Positions 9,655 to 19,734 are shown, counted from the first letter of the stretch. The stretch is DNA of 64,000 nt from Psychrobacter sanguinis (GCF_020736705.1 NZ_CP085990.1:248001-312000), one strand, 5' to 3'. A program made the numbers and translations. The notes: generated from the letters alone by a model not told the origin.

Positions 9655-10701
9655 TTATGACCAGCCATTAATATAATAAGCACTGATATTAGGGTATCGA
9701 ACAAATAATGAAGATTGAGAAGAAATATTGAAATAAATAGCTTGCCCTAAATTGGAACTGGTCTCTCCCTTATTATTCACAGTAGAGGCTGACGAGTGTT
9801 TGTCAGCATGAACAATTTCTAAGCCCAAATAACTGGCAGCCACTACTATGTGACCTTCAAATAATCTAATTTGACGATACTGCTTTTCAAACTGTGGGTG
9901 CGTATTACATTGACTGAGAACATAACTACGCATGTGTTGACATATCTGTTTAGCAGTGAGGCTACGATTAACGGACTGACGGGTTTGACATTGCTTTAGA
10001 ACATGTACTGCGGTGCTACAGGCCAAGATATCTGTGGTTAAACTGTCGACCCCATTATCGAAGCGCTCAGGGTATAAAATAGGCTCCCAACTTGGGGCAA
10101 ATAAATCATTAATCATCTCAGGCATGGCAGCCGACAAATCGCTACTACTTGGATCAGTCTTTGCGTCGTCCTTAATCTCTACGACAGTGCTTTCAGCAGA
10201 TACTTGATTGTCATCATTGGTCTTAAAACCGTACCTTGTCAAGGTGGGATACTTGAGACAAACTTGATAAATATCAGACATATCCAACAAGGTCATCTCA
10301 GTTAAGGGCGCTAAAATTTCTGAGCCACTATCGGCTTTAGACTCAAAAAACTGAGTAGGTAAGTTAATTAAACCACCCAGCTGCAACAAGTCTAAATGGG
10401 AAGCAAGCTCTGGGGATGCAATTAAAGACCACATTGACGCATCTGACCCGTCTTCTGCTTTAGTAGCATTATCATCACCGCCTGTCGCATTGGTACTACT
10501 TATAGACAACAGTTTACTTAGAGACTGTTGATAGCGAGGACTAGGGTCAGGGATGTCTGTTAAAGGGCGATCAGGATTTACAGTTGTCATCGACGAATGA
10601 AAATTAGGGTGTCTCATTCCTGCATACTCAATTTGATGGTGTAATAAAGACTGAGCTATTAAATCTTCGTTATCATTGTTTCTTAAACTATCCGTTCGCA
10701 A
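9655..10701 (-). CDS. Hypothetical protein, no family recognised
   Basis: A 348-residue protein without signal peptide or membrane segment. The first about 125 residues are polar and rich in Asp, Ser and Thr. The middle has LNLPTQFFESK-like amphipathic segments and a WEPILYPERFDNGVDSLTTD stretch. The C-terminal third (from about residue 250) looks most ordered, with several Cys (KQCQTRQ, CQHMRSYVLSQCNTH) and a beta-like end: LFEGHIVVAASYLGLEIVHA then YFNISSQSSLFVRYPNISAYY. It lies between pyrE and an epimerase-like gene on the same strand with about 115-135 bp gaps. The consistent codon use and full-length frame support a real gene, probably restricted to Psychrobacter and relatives. No function is proposed. 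Confidence 0.75.
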   Translation of the reverse strand: MRTDSLRNNDNEDLIAQSLLHHQIEYAGMRHPNFHSSMTTVNPDRPLTDIPDPSPRYQQSLSKLLSISSTNATGGDDNATKAEDGSDASMWSLIASPELASHLDLLQLGGLINLPTQFFESKADSGSEILAPLTEMTLLDMSDIYQVCLKYPTLTRYGFKTNDDNQVSAESTVVEIKDDAKTDPSSSDLSAAMPEMINDLFAPSWEPILYPERFDNGVDSLTTDILACSTAVHVLKQCQTRQSVNRSLTAKQICQHMRSYVLSQCNTHPQFEKQYRQIRLFEGHIVVAASYLGLEIVHADKHSSASTVNNKGETSSNLGQAIYFNISSQSSLFVRYPNISAYYINGWS

Positions 10702-10818
10702 GTTACCCTCTTCAGAATTATCTATTACACCCTCTATGATACTTGCTTTTTGAGCAATGGTATATTGAGAATTTCAACAACTTAATTTAAAAGAAGAAAT
10801 AAACAACGCCCTTCCTCC

Positions 10819-11703
10819 TTATTTAGCTTTTAGGATATGAGCGTAGCCACTTTGCCAATCAGGATACTGCAACCAATCAAGTGGAATATTACTATGCAAA
10901 CGTTTACCACTCATTGGCTTATCCTCGTTAGAGACCTGAAGTGTGGGTGGATTGCTGTTTAGCTCAGTTGCTAACCAGCTTGTTAATTCAAATGAAGTCA
11001 CTGGTGCATAATCAGTAGCTAGGTATATTGGCCTTACTTGTTCTGCATCCGATAAGCTTAAAACCTGAGCAATAATGGTTACTAAATCCGTATCCATAAT
11101 TCGATTGGTCCAATCATATTGAGGCAATGCTTCTAGCTGTTTTTCTTTCACTTGACGTATTCGCATTAAGCGCTCTTCGCCATAAATACCGCTAGGTCGA
11201 ATAATAACCGCTCGACTGCCATAAGCTTGTTGTAATACTTGCTCTGCTTGAAGGATATATTTAGAGCCTTCACGCTTAGCTGGCTTTGGCTCAACCGCTT
11301 CATCTATCCATTCTCCATCATCTTGACCATATACACCCGTTGAGGAAATAAACACCACTCTTTTGAGCTGTGGCAATTGACTTTCTAAATCAGCAATATG
11401 CTGTGCAATGCCTAGATAGGTGTTTTTATAGTTCTCAGCATCATAGTTATCAGGGGTAACAACGATGGCTATATGGGTCATTTCTTTAATCTGCTCGGCA
11501 GAAAGTTTTAAAGCATCAGCTTGTAAGAAGTGAGCCTGCTCATGTAGCGCATAAGACTGTCTTTCACCACGTGCTAAACCTGTGACATGTTTTTGTTGTT
11601 TCGCTAAGGTATTCGTAACAGCAAGACCTATATCACCTTGGCCAATAATTAAATATTGAGCTGAGGTAGTATTTGCTGATGTTGATTCTGAGAATTTATT
11701 CAT
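10819..11703 (-). CDS. NAD(P)-binding epimerase/dehydratase-like protein
   Basis: An extended short-chain dehydrogenase of 294 residues. The Rossmann nucleotide loop is IIGQGDIGLAVTNTL (about residues 19-33), close to the G-x-G-x-x-G pattern of the YeeZ-like subgroup of NAD-dependent epimerases. VVFISSTGVYGQDDGEWIDE follows, and RPSGIYG is the usual conserved patch. The canonical Y-x-x-x-K is replaced by a weaker S-K-Y-I-L context (residues about 147-151), as in atypical SDRs. Substrate unknown; ATP- or sugar-related roles cannot be told from sequence. Start at 11703 with an AT-rich leader; no clear operon partner. Confidence 0.82.
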   Translation of the reverse strand: MNKFSESTSANTTSAQYLIIGQGDIGLAVTNTLAKQQKHVTGLARGERQSYALHEQAHFLQADALKLSAEQIKEMTHIAIVVTPDNYDAENYKNTYLGIAQHIADLESQLPQLKRVVFISSTGVYGQDDGEWIDEAVEPKPAKREGSKYILQAEQVLQQAYGSRAVIIRPSGIYGEERLMRIRQVKEKQLEALPQYDWTNRIMDTDLVTIIAQVLSLSDAEQVRPIYLATDYAPVTSFELTSWLATELNSNPPTLQVSNEDKPMSGKRLHSNIPLDWLQYPDWQSGYAHILKAK

Positions 11704-11995
11704 GGGGGGTATCCTTATTTATTATTGTGCTTTTCTTTTGATTATTAGATTTTTTTGATTCTATTATCTTAGCTACCTCATTATTGCTTTGAATCAGAAT
11801 GAATATAGCTTTAAATAGTTAAAAACTCTTGATTGATAACTATTTGAATTTAGCATAATTAATTAGAGGGTATGTTGAACCTTTATTACCAAGTTATAGT
11901 GATAAGTAGGATTTGATTTACTAGGTATCACAGACACAAAAAATTGTAACCTTTAACTAATACATAGGTGTTAACTAAGTCATTCAATTAATGAA

Positions 11996-13438
11996 CTATT
12001 GACTGTCACTTAACCAATCAATTGCTTGATCTGGCACTTGTTTATCAGACAATAAACCAAAGTGACCCACGCCATAAAACACCTTTTTTCGCTCTCTTGG
12101 CACCTGTAACGTATGCATCTCTGTGTGCTCGCCAAGTGCCGAATTAATATTAACCAGACCATCACCAAGTAAATAGCTCATTTTAGAGCTATCCTTTTCC
12201 TCTGTCTCACTTAAAGTTCCTGCAAGGAAATAGGCGGTAATATGGGGTGGCAAAGGCGTAACCTGACGCTCGCTATCAGGCAACACACTGCGTGTTACGA
12301 GTGACTGCCAATCTTCATCACGGACACTACCATGACGTAAATCTATAATACCAGTGCTGCGTATATCGCCTAGCTTCCCTAATGATCCTGCAAATGGCAG
12401 CTTGCTAATACTCTGCTGCACTATATCACCAATACGCTCTAGTACTGCCCCATGGTGTGGCGTGCCAAGTGTTATAAGCTTATCTACCTTGCTAACCCAA
12501 CTATCAGATGTCTCACTCCCATAATAAAGTGCACTACGAGAGACCAGACCACCCATACTATGTCCTACTAAATTAATTTTAGTAATATTTGGGTGTTTAG
12601 TGACTAGTGTTTGTAATAATTTAGCAAACTCACGACCATTGATAGAGATGCGTCTTCCGGTATTGTAGTTTAAATATAAGACACTAACCTCAGGCTGACG
12701 TTTTAAAATCATTTGCCCCAAGCTATCAGATTGATCGGGCTGCCAATTAACATAGCCCATACACAGACCATGAAGCAAAATCACCACCGTTGAAGAGAGA
12801 TTTTCGGCGCCAGAAGCTTGGTCTGTCTGCTCTGACTGTTGAGATAAAACAAGCGGTTCACCATGACTGGTATAAAGAATCATAGGCAAAGCAAGTGGGT
12901 TGTGATTGGTTACTAAATGGTCACCCATTACCCCATTTATGGTATTAACCAACATAGTTAGACTGGCCGGCAAAGGTTGCGGATTTTTATGACCCAATAG
13001 CTGATTATACTGAGTAATACCAAACGCTAAGCTATGGCCTACTACCGAGGTAACCCCTTTTACCAAACTGTATACTCTACTGCCGATGCCTTTATGCCAG
13101 AGTCGTCCGTACTTATGGTTTGATAGCCCTAGCGGTCGTAAAACAATTTCACGATGTATCGACTCGACAATGCCTGTGGTTTCTATCACTCCAATAACAG
13201 CAAGCTGACTGATGCCCGCTAAAAAGTCACTCATTGACAGATACGCTTTCGTATTTAGCACTGGTTCGGAGATAGACTCAATAGTTTGGGAATCTGATTG
13301 ACTAGGCTCAGATTGATGAGGGGAAGATTCGTTAGGCGCAGATGGGTAAGGTGGAGAATGCCCCTCCACCGTTTTATTATTGGCCTTTTTTTTAGCGCTA
13401 TTATCATCTGAAGAGAGTGCATTAGCAAAGCGTGTCAT
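11996..13438 (-). CDS. Alpha/beta hydrolase, triacylglycerol lipase-like
   Basis: A 480-residue alpha/beta hydrolase. The first about 60 residues are polar and Ser/Glu-rich. The catalytic part shows the oxyanion region VVILLHGLCMGYVNW (around residue 220), the nucleophile elbow LVGHSMGGLVSRSA (around residue 290), LITLGTPHHGAVLE, and a C-terminal GVGHFGLLSD that supplies the probable catalytic His. No signal peptide is visible, so it is probably cytosolic or membrane-associated. It resembles esterase/lipase proteins with a PGAP1-like GTPHHG motif. The DUF4105 gene lies just upstream on the same strand (58-bp gap), so co-transcription is likely. Confidence 0.85.
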   Translation of the reverse strand: MTRFANALSSDDNSAKKKANNKTVEGHSPPYPSAPNESSPHQSEPSQSDSQTIESISEPVLNTKAYLSMSDFLAGISQLAVIGVIETTGIVESIHREIVLRPLGLSNHKYGRLWHKGIGSRVYSLVKGVTSVVGHSLAFGITQYNQLLGHKNPQPLPASLTMLVNTINGVMGDHLVTNHNPLALPMILYTSHGEPLVLSQQSEQTDQASGAENLSSTVVILLHGLCMGYVNWQPDQSDSLGQMILKRQPEVSVLYLNYNTGRRISINGREFAKLLQTLVTKHPNITKINLVGHSMGGLVSRSALYYGSETSDSWVSKVDKLITLGTPHHGAVLERIGDIVQQSISKLPFAGSLGKLGDIRSTGIIDLRHGSVRDEDWQSLVTRSVLPDSERQVTPLPPHITAYFLAGTLSETEEKDSSKMSYLLGDGLVNINSALGEHTEMHTLQVPRERKKVFYGVGHFGLLSDKQVPDQAIDWLSDSQ

Positions 13439-13496
13439 GGGGAGTACATCCTTGTGAGTAGCCTCATACTACTACGCTACTCTTACAATTAACACC

Positions 13497-15578
13497 CTAA
13501 AAATACGTCACATACGCCAGCTGAATATCATCGCGTCCTTCTATACCGTCTTGTAGTTCATAGCTACCTTGTATTCTAATGGCTTTGTTTCTATCCAAAT
13601 CATACTGCGCCCCTAAACTCAAAATCGGCTGCCAGTAGCTGCCTTTTATTTGGTCATTATCTGTACTACCATGATACCAGTAAGGCACCTGCACCTCTCC
13701 TATCAATCGAGCATTAGGACTAAATTGATAACGACAGCCTAAATTCACACCTGCCCCAACACGGTAACCTTTACTCAGCCCCTTACCCACTTGGGCTAGT
13801 CCTGTTCCAAGCGCATAGCAAACCTGAGGTGGTAATTGCCCTGAACCTGCTTGTGGACTACCGAAGGCAGCAGATATTCCTTTCTCATAACCGAAGCTGC
13901 CTACCAAATGACTGCTATCTGGGTCACCACTGCGATTATTATTATTCATTTGTGAGCCATCCTTTACCTGAGTGGCTTGCACATTAACGCCCCAGCTTGA
14001 AAATAGAGAGTCGCCTTTTTTGGCGGTATTTATCGGATTAAACGAGCGACCACGCAAAATAGCCAACTCTTGTAATTCAACGCGATTATGGTCTCCTTTA
14101 TTCTTTTCATCGTCCTTATAGACTCTTAATTCAACTGAGCCTGCTTCCAAGTGGAAGTTTTGAGGATAGCCACTAGGACGATCTAGGGGATCGTTAAAAC
14201 CCCCTCGATAGGCCAAACTGATATATCCGGTGTCATCTTGAGCCCCCGCTCCTATCTTCATACGTTGCAAGGAATGGGCGTCTAACGGGTTATTGTCTAC
14301 GGGAGTTAGTTGCGTAGGTATCAACTGATTGTTAGCATCAATACTACTGCTGGGTAGCTGTGTCGACTGTGAATTATTTAACTTGGCTTGCGCTAAGGTT
14401 TTATCTGATGGAAAATAGTTTTGCTGGTCAATTAATCCCTCTTTTTGTAGCAAACGAACCACATCTGAGGGAACCACGGCTAACGTGAACTCATCCAGTA
14501 AGTTACCATTAGGACGCACCACATCAATGTACCTCAGTATTTCTGAAGCACAGTTATCCATAGTGAAATAATAAGGCAGCTCTAAGTCCTTAGTCTCATA
14601 CACATGACGCATAATCTGCTGTACTTCTGCCTTTGTTAAATTAAGACCGTAAGTCCAGACATCACGATTGTCATTTTGTAGATAATCTGCCAGCTTTTGC
14701 GGATAAGGCTCGATAGTAATGTCATTAGGATAGCCACCAAAAGCCGAGTTTATGGCATACTTAATAAATGAATCATCAGGGTTACCTGCCACCGTATCAT
14801 TAAGGGCATGGGCTTTGTCGATGGCTTTGGGGTCGGCTAGACTCGCAGTCGAATCAATTAGCATTAAAGTATGACCGAAAGCAGAAACCGGACGGTCTGG
14901 ATACTCTTCAGCAAAAACCACCGATAATTTCTGAGGGTCGAGATTTTTTAACCATGCATCAAAGTCAGGGCAATTGGGCTGAACTTGCTCTAAACCCAAC
15001 TGCTCTTTTAACCAGTAGGTACGGGCAGGAAAACGGCATGCCACACTATCGTCGCCATCTATCCCTTGAGTGACGGTAGCTTTAATAAAAGCTTCAAGTT
15101 CAGCCTGAGGGTCAGTCTTACCTTGCTCATTTATAAAAAACTCCGGCTTTTCGATTTTGCTTTTATAAGTCCTTTGTTTGGTTGAAGTTGGCGCTTTTGC
15201 TTTCTGGTCTGGCTCATAGTAATGCAGTCTCAACCAAGTTGGATGAGTGGCCAAATTCTTTTGGTTGGCCTTTTGAATTAACTGATCCGTGAGGTTAGAG
15301 CTTAGCGGCTGATTACCTGACTCTAGGGTTATTGCTGCATTTCTCTTTATATCTGGATTTGCGTCTATATTTAGACTGGTGTTATCAGCTTGCAAAGTTG
15401 TAGATTGAGCATTTTGCTGCTGCGCCATCGCCGGAGCCGAAAATGCTAAGCTGGCCGCAGCGCTCATTACTAATATCGGGCTCAGGCTAACAGTACTGTT
15501 AAGCATACTCTTATTTTTAAACAAAAATGAAGAGACAGGCTTAGTAGAGGACAAGACAACAGATTTAGCATTCACCAT
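13497..15578 (-). CDS. DUF4105 (Lnb-type periplasmic domain) envelope protein
   Basis: A 693-residue exported protein. A signal peptide is evident around residues 25-53 (PILVMSAAASLAFSAPAMAQ, cleavage after AMA); the preceding 24 residues may mean that translation starts at the internal Met25. Residues about 190-380 match DUF4105: R-T-Y-W-L-K-E-Q-L-G, PVSAFGHTLMLID, a central WTYGLNL and the Cys/Asn patch YYFTMDNCASEIL. The final about 250 residues alternate in a beta-strand pattern and end in Phe, as outer-membrane barrels do. In the family the N-terminal domain is a predicted papain-like/Lnb hydrolase. Role in this organism is unknown; probably co-transcribed with the lipase-like gene. Confidence 0.85.
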   Translation of the reverse strand: MVNAKSVVLSSTKPVSSFLFKNKSMLNSTVSLSPILVMSAAASLAFSAPAMAQQQNAQSTTLQADNTSLNIDANPDIKRNAAITLESGNQPLSSNLTDQLIQKANQKNLATHPTWLRLHYYEPDQKAKAPTSTKQRTYKSKIEKPEFFINEQGKTDPQAELEAFIKATVTQGIDGDDSVACRFPARTYWLKEQLGLEQVQPNCPDFDAWLKNLDPQKLSVVFAEEYPDRPVSAFGHTLMLIDSTASLADPKAIDKAHALNDTVAGNPDDSFIKYAINSAFGGYPNDITIEPYPQKLADYLQNDNRDVWTYGLNLTKAEVQQIMRHVYETKDLELPYYFTMDNCASEILRYIDVVRPNGNLLDEFTLAVVPSDVVRLLQKEGLIDQQNYFPSDKTLAQAKLNNSQSTQLPSSSIDANNQLIPTQLTPVDNNPLDAHSLQRMKIGAGAQDDTGYISLAYRGGFNDPLDRPSGYPQNFHLEAGSVELRVYKDDEKNKGDHNRVELQELAILRGRSFNPINTAKKGDSLFSSWGVNVQATQVKDGSQMNNNNRSGDPDSSHLVGSFGYEKGISAAFGSPQAGSGQLPPQVCYALGTGLAQVGKGLSKGYRVGAGVNLGCRYQFSPNARLIGEVQVPYWYHGSTDNDQIKGSYWQPILSLGAQYDLDRNKAIRIQGSYELQDGIEGRDDIQLAYVTYF

Positions 15579-15866
15579 GATTCACCCTATTTATTGTTTG
15601 CTATGATTAGCAGCTGGTAGCGTTAGCAACTCGTAGAGTTTGCTTATCTTATATACGCCTATGTTAGATACTTCTATGATTATATAGCGAGCAGATACGA
15701 TAATGAGAAGCTGTTAAGCCTAGTGTATACGCCATCAATAATGATAACATGTCCCCTATTCAAAGCCATTCAAACTGGTGTAAATACTACCAATTAATAA
15801 CAGGTCTTCAGCCATAAAGAAGTTTGTTTATTCCACTATTCATATACAACTATTAGTATACCGACT

Positions 15867-16490
15867 ATGAAAAAACCACTGTTTAAATCTAAATCCGTCA
15901 CAACCTTCGAGGCTATGGACATTCAACAGGGTCGCTTAAGTCAAGCTCAATGGCTAGCCTCTCCTAACTTTAATCAGCGTCCAGATAATACTGATATTAG
16001 CGCCATCGTTATTCATAATATTAGTTTACCCCCTGATGAGTTTGAGAAAACAGATGCAAGCGGTCTCCACTATGTTAAAGCTTTCTTTACCAATACTTTG
16101 GATTGGGAGGCTCATCCTTATTTCAAAACCATCGAAGGGATGCAAGTATCGGCGCATTTATTTATTGAGCGCAGTGGCGACATCACTCAGCTGGTAAACT
16201 TTGAAGACAGAGCTTGGCATGCAGGTCGCTCTAGTTATCTAGGCAAGCCGGAATGCAATGACTATAGTATTGGTATTGAACTTGAAGGCTCAGACCATCA
16301 AGATTTTACGGAGGCACAATATTTAGCTTTGGCAAGTGCCATAGCGGCTATTTATGACACTTATCCAAAGACTCGTCGCCATTTAACCGGTCATAGTGAT
16401 ATTGCTCCAGTTCGAAAAACGGACCCTGGCGAACACTTTGAATGGGATAAGCTGCGTGGCTTATTGAGTCAACATTTAGCCAACACATAA
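15867..16490 (+). CDS. ampD: 1,6-anhydro-N-acetylmuramyl-L-alanine amidase AmpD
   Basis: Zinc amidase that removes the peptide from anhydro-muropeptides in cell-wall recycling, and so influences beta-lactamase induction where AmpR is present. The 207-residue protein has no signal peptide, as expected for the cytoplasmic enzyme. Zinc ligands appear in AIVIHNISLPP (His near residue 51), GHSDIAPVRKTDPGEHF (His near 170 and Asp near 180), and the catalytic Glu lies in GIELEGSD. WHAGRS is the usual substrate-cleft motif. It is divergent from the DUF4105 gene and convergent with the CitE-like gene. Confidence 0.95.
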   Translation: MKKPLFKSKSVTTFEAMDIQQGRLSQAQWLASPNFNQRPDNTDISAIVIHNISLPPDEFEKTDASGLHYVKAFFTNTLDWEAHPYFKTIEGMQVSAHLFIERSGDITQLVNFEDRAWHAGRSSYLGKPECNDYSIGIELEGSDHQDFTEAQYLALASAIAAIYDTYPKTRRHLTGHSDIAPVRKTDPGEHFEWDKLRGLLSQHLANT

Positions 16491-16529
16491 GCCAACCACC
16501 AAGCTAATCTAAGTTAGGTTAGATAACAA

Positions 16530-16550
16530 CACACCACTTGTGGTGCTTTT
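16530..16550 (+). terminator. Weak terminator after ampD
   Basis: CACCAC (16532-16537) pairs with GTGGTG (16540-16545), followed by CTTTT, 40 bp past the ampD stop and just before the convergent CitE-like gene ends. Confidence 0.5.
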
Positions 16551-16556
16551 AGCCAA

Positions 16557-17468
16557 TCAATTTTGCTGTAATAGTCTTTGGCACTGCAAAATCACGGGGA
16601 GATCCACCATGACCCCCTCAATGGCGAAAATATTATCACCCGTTTGTTGATAATGCTCTACAACTTTTGTGGCAAAAGCCAACTGATCAGCCGTGGCTTT
16701 AAAAGCTTGATTGACTATCGCCACTTGGCTTGGATGAATACATAACATCCCAGAAAATCCTAAATCCGATACATAGCTTGCGGTAGTCGTCATTCCCTGT
16801 TCATTTTTGAAATCTGGATAGACACTTTCAATGGGTGCTATCAGTCCATGAGTATGACTGGTCAACAACAGTTTGATACGCAAATGGTCAAAAAAATCCT
16901 GCTCTGCCTGACTGCCCACTCTTAGATTTAACTGATTACTGATATCTAGTCGTCCGTAGCTAATAGCCATCACGCCTTCACTTTCGGCAATATCCGATAA
17001 CTTCGTTATCCCTTGCGCAGACTCTATTTGAACCACAACAGGTAAGTTTAATGCCTTAAAGGTCTGTTGTATTGGCAAAACATCTGTCACCTTCGGTAAA
17101 ACTACGCCTGCCAACACCTGATGTTTGGCTAACGACTGGCATAACTGTAGGTCTTCCTCAAGTTGGCTGTCATTATTTAATCTAAGCCATAGACTGGGCC
17201 CAGTTGATTCACAACTGATAGCTACTGAGCTGTTTTGCATAAACTGTGCTACATTTTGACGGGCTTGTGATTTCTCTACCATACCCACCGCATCTTCCAA
17301 ATCTAAAATAACAGCATCTGCCCCACTGTTCATAGCTTTGATAAATCGTTCCGGCCTTGTTGCTGGTACAAATAGCCAACTACGCCGTGCTAGCTTCTTT
17401 GCTGTTGCTAATGGTTCTGATCGTTTATCTGAATCGGTAAAGCCGGTTAATTGTATTGAGTTATTCAT
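16557..17468 (-). CDS. HpcH/HpaI aldolase / citrate lyase beta-subunit family protein
   Basis: A 303-residue TIM-barrel lyase. Near residues 30-62 it reads RSWLFVPATRPERFIKA then GADAVILDLEDAV, the CitE-like signature in which the Asp/Glu pair binds Mg2+. WLRLNN is the usual Arg-containing patch, GVVLPKV and VVQIESAQGI carry the catalytic strand Glu, and CIHPSQVAIVNQAF closes the domain. Members act on malyl-, citramalyl- or citryl-CoA. No citrate lyase alpha or gamma subunit is adjacent, so a stand-alone CitE-like role is more likely than citrate lyase. Divergent from murJ. Confidence 0.88.
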   Translation of the reverse strand: MNNSIQLTGFTDSDKRSEPLATAKKLARRSWLFVPATRPERFIKAMNSGADAVILDLEDAVGMVEKSQARQNVAQFMQNSSVAISCESTGPSLWLRLNNDSQLEEDLQLCQSLAKHQVLAGVVLPKVTDVLPIQQTFKALNLPVVVQIESAQGITKLSDIAESEGVMAISYGRLDISNQLNLRVGSQAEQDFFDHLRIKLLLTSHTHGLIAPIESVYPDFKNEQGMTTTASYVSDLGFSGMLCIHPSQVAIVNQAFKATADQLAFATKVVEHYQQTGDNIFAIEGVMVDLPVILQCQRLLQQN

Positions 17469-17690
17469 TATCAGTCCCTGTTAAAATAATTTTTTATACA
17501 TTAATTCATAGCTTTAGCTATCAATAACTTTTATATAATAATTTTTATAAATAAATCTCAGCCTTACTTTTCATCACAATTTCATCGGCCAACAGCATTA
17601 TCGTATCTGGATAATGCTATAATTTGCCAGTTTTTTAAAACTTTAAAAATCAGTTTAAAACCTTTTAATATAAATAGGTATTGAGATTAC

Positions 17691-19241
17691 ATGGCAAAAA
17701 GTAAACTGTTTCGCTCGACAATGATTGTCAGCTCAATGACCATGCTCTCGCGTATTTTAGGCCTAGTACGCGATATGGTCTTAATGAGTGTCTTTGGGGC
17801 TGGCGGTCTGATGGATGCCTTCTTAGTGGCCTTCAAAATACCCAACTTCCTACGTCGTTTATTCGCTGAAGGTGCCTTTAGCCAAGCTTTCGTTCCCGTA
17901 TTAACCGAATACAAAGAACGTTTCACATTGCAAGAAGTACAAATCTTAATCAGCCGCACTTCCGGTGCCCTGCTGATGATTCTGTCCCTAATAACCGTTG
18001 TGGTTATGCTCGCCTCTCCTTGGGTTATTGCTCTTTTTGCCCCAGGTTTCTCAGACGATCCTGAGAAGTTTAATACCGCAAGCGAGTTGTTACGTTTAAC
18101 CTTCCCCTATTTGCTATTCATCTCTATGACAGCGTTTGCTGGCAGTATTTTGCAAAGCTATGGCCGTTTTGCGGCACCGGCTATTGCTCCAGTACTGTTG
18201 AACTTATCGATGATCGCTGGGGCCTTAATTTTTGCGCCCATGTTTGATAAACCTATTATGGCACTGGGTTATGCCGTTGCTATAGCAGGTCTATTACAGT
18301 TCTTTATTCAGCTACCACAGCTTTATATGCAAAAATTACTGGTTAAACCTAAGATTGATTTTCAACATGAAGGGGTGCGCCGCATTCTAAAACTCATGTT
18401 ACCAGCAATTTTTGGGGTATCTGTTACCCAAATTAACCTACTGTTAAATACCGTATTGGCTTCATTAATGATAACCGGCTCAGTATCCTGGTTGTACGCC
18501 GCAGAACGTTTAACTGAGTTACCATTAGGTTTGATTGGGGTAGCAATCGGTACTGTTATCTTGCCTAGCTTATCAACCAGTCAAGCCAAACAAGATGATG
18601 TCAACTTCCGTAAGACCTTAGACTGGGCTGCTCGATTGATTATTGTCGTGGGTCTGCCCGCTGCCTGTGCTATGTTTGTGCTATCAGATGTGTTGATGCA
18701 GACATTGTTTATGCGTGGCGAGTTTGCGCTACGAGATGCTAATATGAGTGGCTTTGCCCTTCGTAGTATGTCGGGTGGTATCTTAGGCTTTATGCTAATT
18801 AAGATTTTCGCACCCGCTTTCTTCGCTCGTCAGGATACGAAGACACCGGTTAAAATTGGTATTATCACCGTTATCGCTAACATGATATTCAGCTTAATCT
18901 TTGTGGGTATATTTTACTATTTCAAACTGCCGTTGCATGGCGGTTTAGCACTTGCGACCACAGCAGCCTCATTGGTTAACGCTGGTTTGTTATATTATTT
19001 ACTGCACAAACGTAATTTATTCCGTTTTGGCCCACAATGGAAAAAACTGTTCGCACAGTTTGGTATCTCTAGTGTGCTTATGGTGGCATCATTATATCTA
19101 ATGCTACCTTACTTCCCAACTCACGATACGCAGTGGCATCGTGTCTTTGCCTTATTACTTATTTGTGCAGTGGGTGCTGCTGTATATGGCATAGTTTTGT
19201 TGGCCTCAGGTTTCCGACCACGTCAGTTGAAGCATGGTTAA
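17691..19241 (+). CDS. murJ: Lipid II flippase MurJ
   Basis: MOP-superfamily inner-membrane protein that moves lipid II across the membrane. The 516-residue length and about 14 hydrophobic segments fit. Family landmarks are SMTMLSRILGLVRDMVLMSVFG at the N-terminus (Arg residues lining the cavity), NFLRRLFAEGAFSQAFVP, the central LPSLST and the FFARQDTKTPVKIG loop. The ATG at 17691 is preceded by an AT-rich stretch with GAG six bases before it. A strong terminator follows. The neighbour rpmE2 is convergent. Confidence 0.96.
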   Translation: MAKSKLFRSTMIVSSMTMLSRILGLVRDMVLMSVFGAGGLMDAFLVAFKIPNFLRRLFAEGAFSQAFVPVLTEYKERFTLQEVQILISRTSGALLMILSLITVVVMLASPWVIALFAPGFSDDPEKFNTASELLRLTFPYLLFISMTAFAGSILQSYGRFAAPAIAPVLLNLSMIAGALIFAPMFDKPIMALGYAVAIAGLLQFFIQLPQLYMQKLLVKPKIDFQHEGVRRILKLMLPAIFGVSVTQINLLLNTVLASLMITGSVSWLYAAERLTELPLGLIGVAIGTVILPSLSTSQAKQDDVNFRKTLDWAARLIIVVGLPAACAMFVLSDVLMQTLFMRGEFALRDANMSGFALRSMSGGILGFMLIKIFAPAFFARQDTKTPVKIGIITVIANMIFSLIFVGIFYYFKLPLHGGLALATTAASLVNAGLLYYLLHKRNLFRFGPQWKKLFAQFGISSVLMVASLYLMLPYFPTHDTQWHRVFALLLICAVGAAVYGIVLLASGFRPRQLKHG

Positions 19242-19275
19242 GCTATAAAAGGCTATCCGTCTTAGAATATTAATC

Positions 19276-19306
19276 AAAACACCAGTCTTAGCGACTGGTG
19301 TTTTTT
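19276..19306 (+). terminator. Intrinsic terminator after murJ
   Basis: CACCAGTC (19280-19287) pairs with GACTGGTG (19293-19300), with a 5-nt loop, extended by A-T pairs and followed by six T. It lies 40 bp past the murJ stop. Confidence 0.88.
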
Positions 19307-19365
19307 ATGACTGACAATTTAGAATACATTGCCTAAACTAGAATATAAAAGCTTTACGACAGACA

Positions 19366-19408
19366 TAAAAAAACCACCGCAACCTATATTAGCAATGCAG
19401 TGGTTTTT
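19366..19408 (-). terminator. Intrinsic terminator after rpmE2
   Basis: On the minus strand AAACCACTGC (19397-19406) pairs with GCGGTGGTTT (19371-19380) with one mismatch, and the following bases are T-rich. It lies about 50 bp past the L31 stop. Confidence 0.75.
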
Positions 19409-19455
19409 CGCTTAACTCTTAACGCAAGATAGCTACATTAAAGTAACTATAAAAA

Positions 19456-19734
19456 TTACTCCGCGTCAGTAGTTTTAGCCTTGCTACGGCCACCAAACGC
19501 ACCAAAGCGTTTGTTGAAGCTAGCAACACGACCTTCGTTAGAAGTTTTACGTTGTTCGCCAGTGTAGAAAGGGTGTGACGCACTAGAGATATCTAGTGGG
19601 TAGTATGGGTATTCTTTACCTTCATACTCGCGAGTTGCTTTGGTTTTAGCAGTTGAACGAGTTAAGAAGAACACGTCAGCGTTAGTGTCGTGGAATAATA
19701 CTTCTTGGTACTCTGGATGGATATCTTTACGCAT
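19456..19734 (-). CDS. rpmE2: 50S ribosomal protein L31, type B
   Basis: Ribosomal protein of the large subunit near the central protuberance, where L31 bridges to the 30S subunit. The 92-residue product starts [17 protein letters not shown] and contains the type-B patterns S-T-A-K and [25 protein letters not shown]. It lacks the C-x-x-C zinc pairs of type-A L31, so it is the zinc-independent form. In several proteobacteria such paralogues are repressed by Zur under zinc sufficiency. I see no obvious Zur-like palindrome in the 120 bp upstream, so it may simply be the only L31 here. Confidence 0.95.
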   Translation of the reverse strand: MRKDIHPEYQEVLFHDTNADVFFLTRSTAKTKATREYEGKEYPYYPLDISSASHPFYTGEQRKTSNEGRVASFNKRFGAFGGRSKAKTTDAE

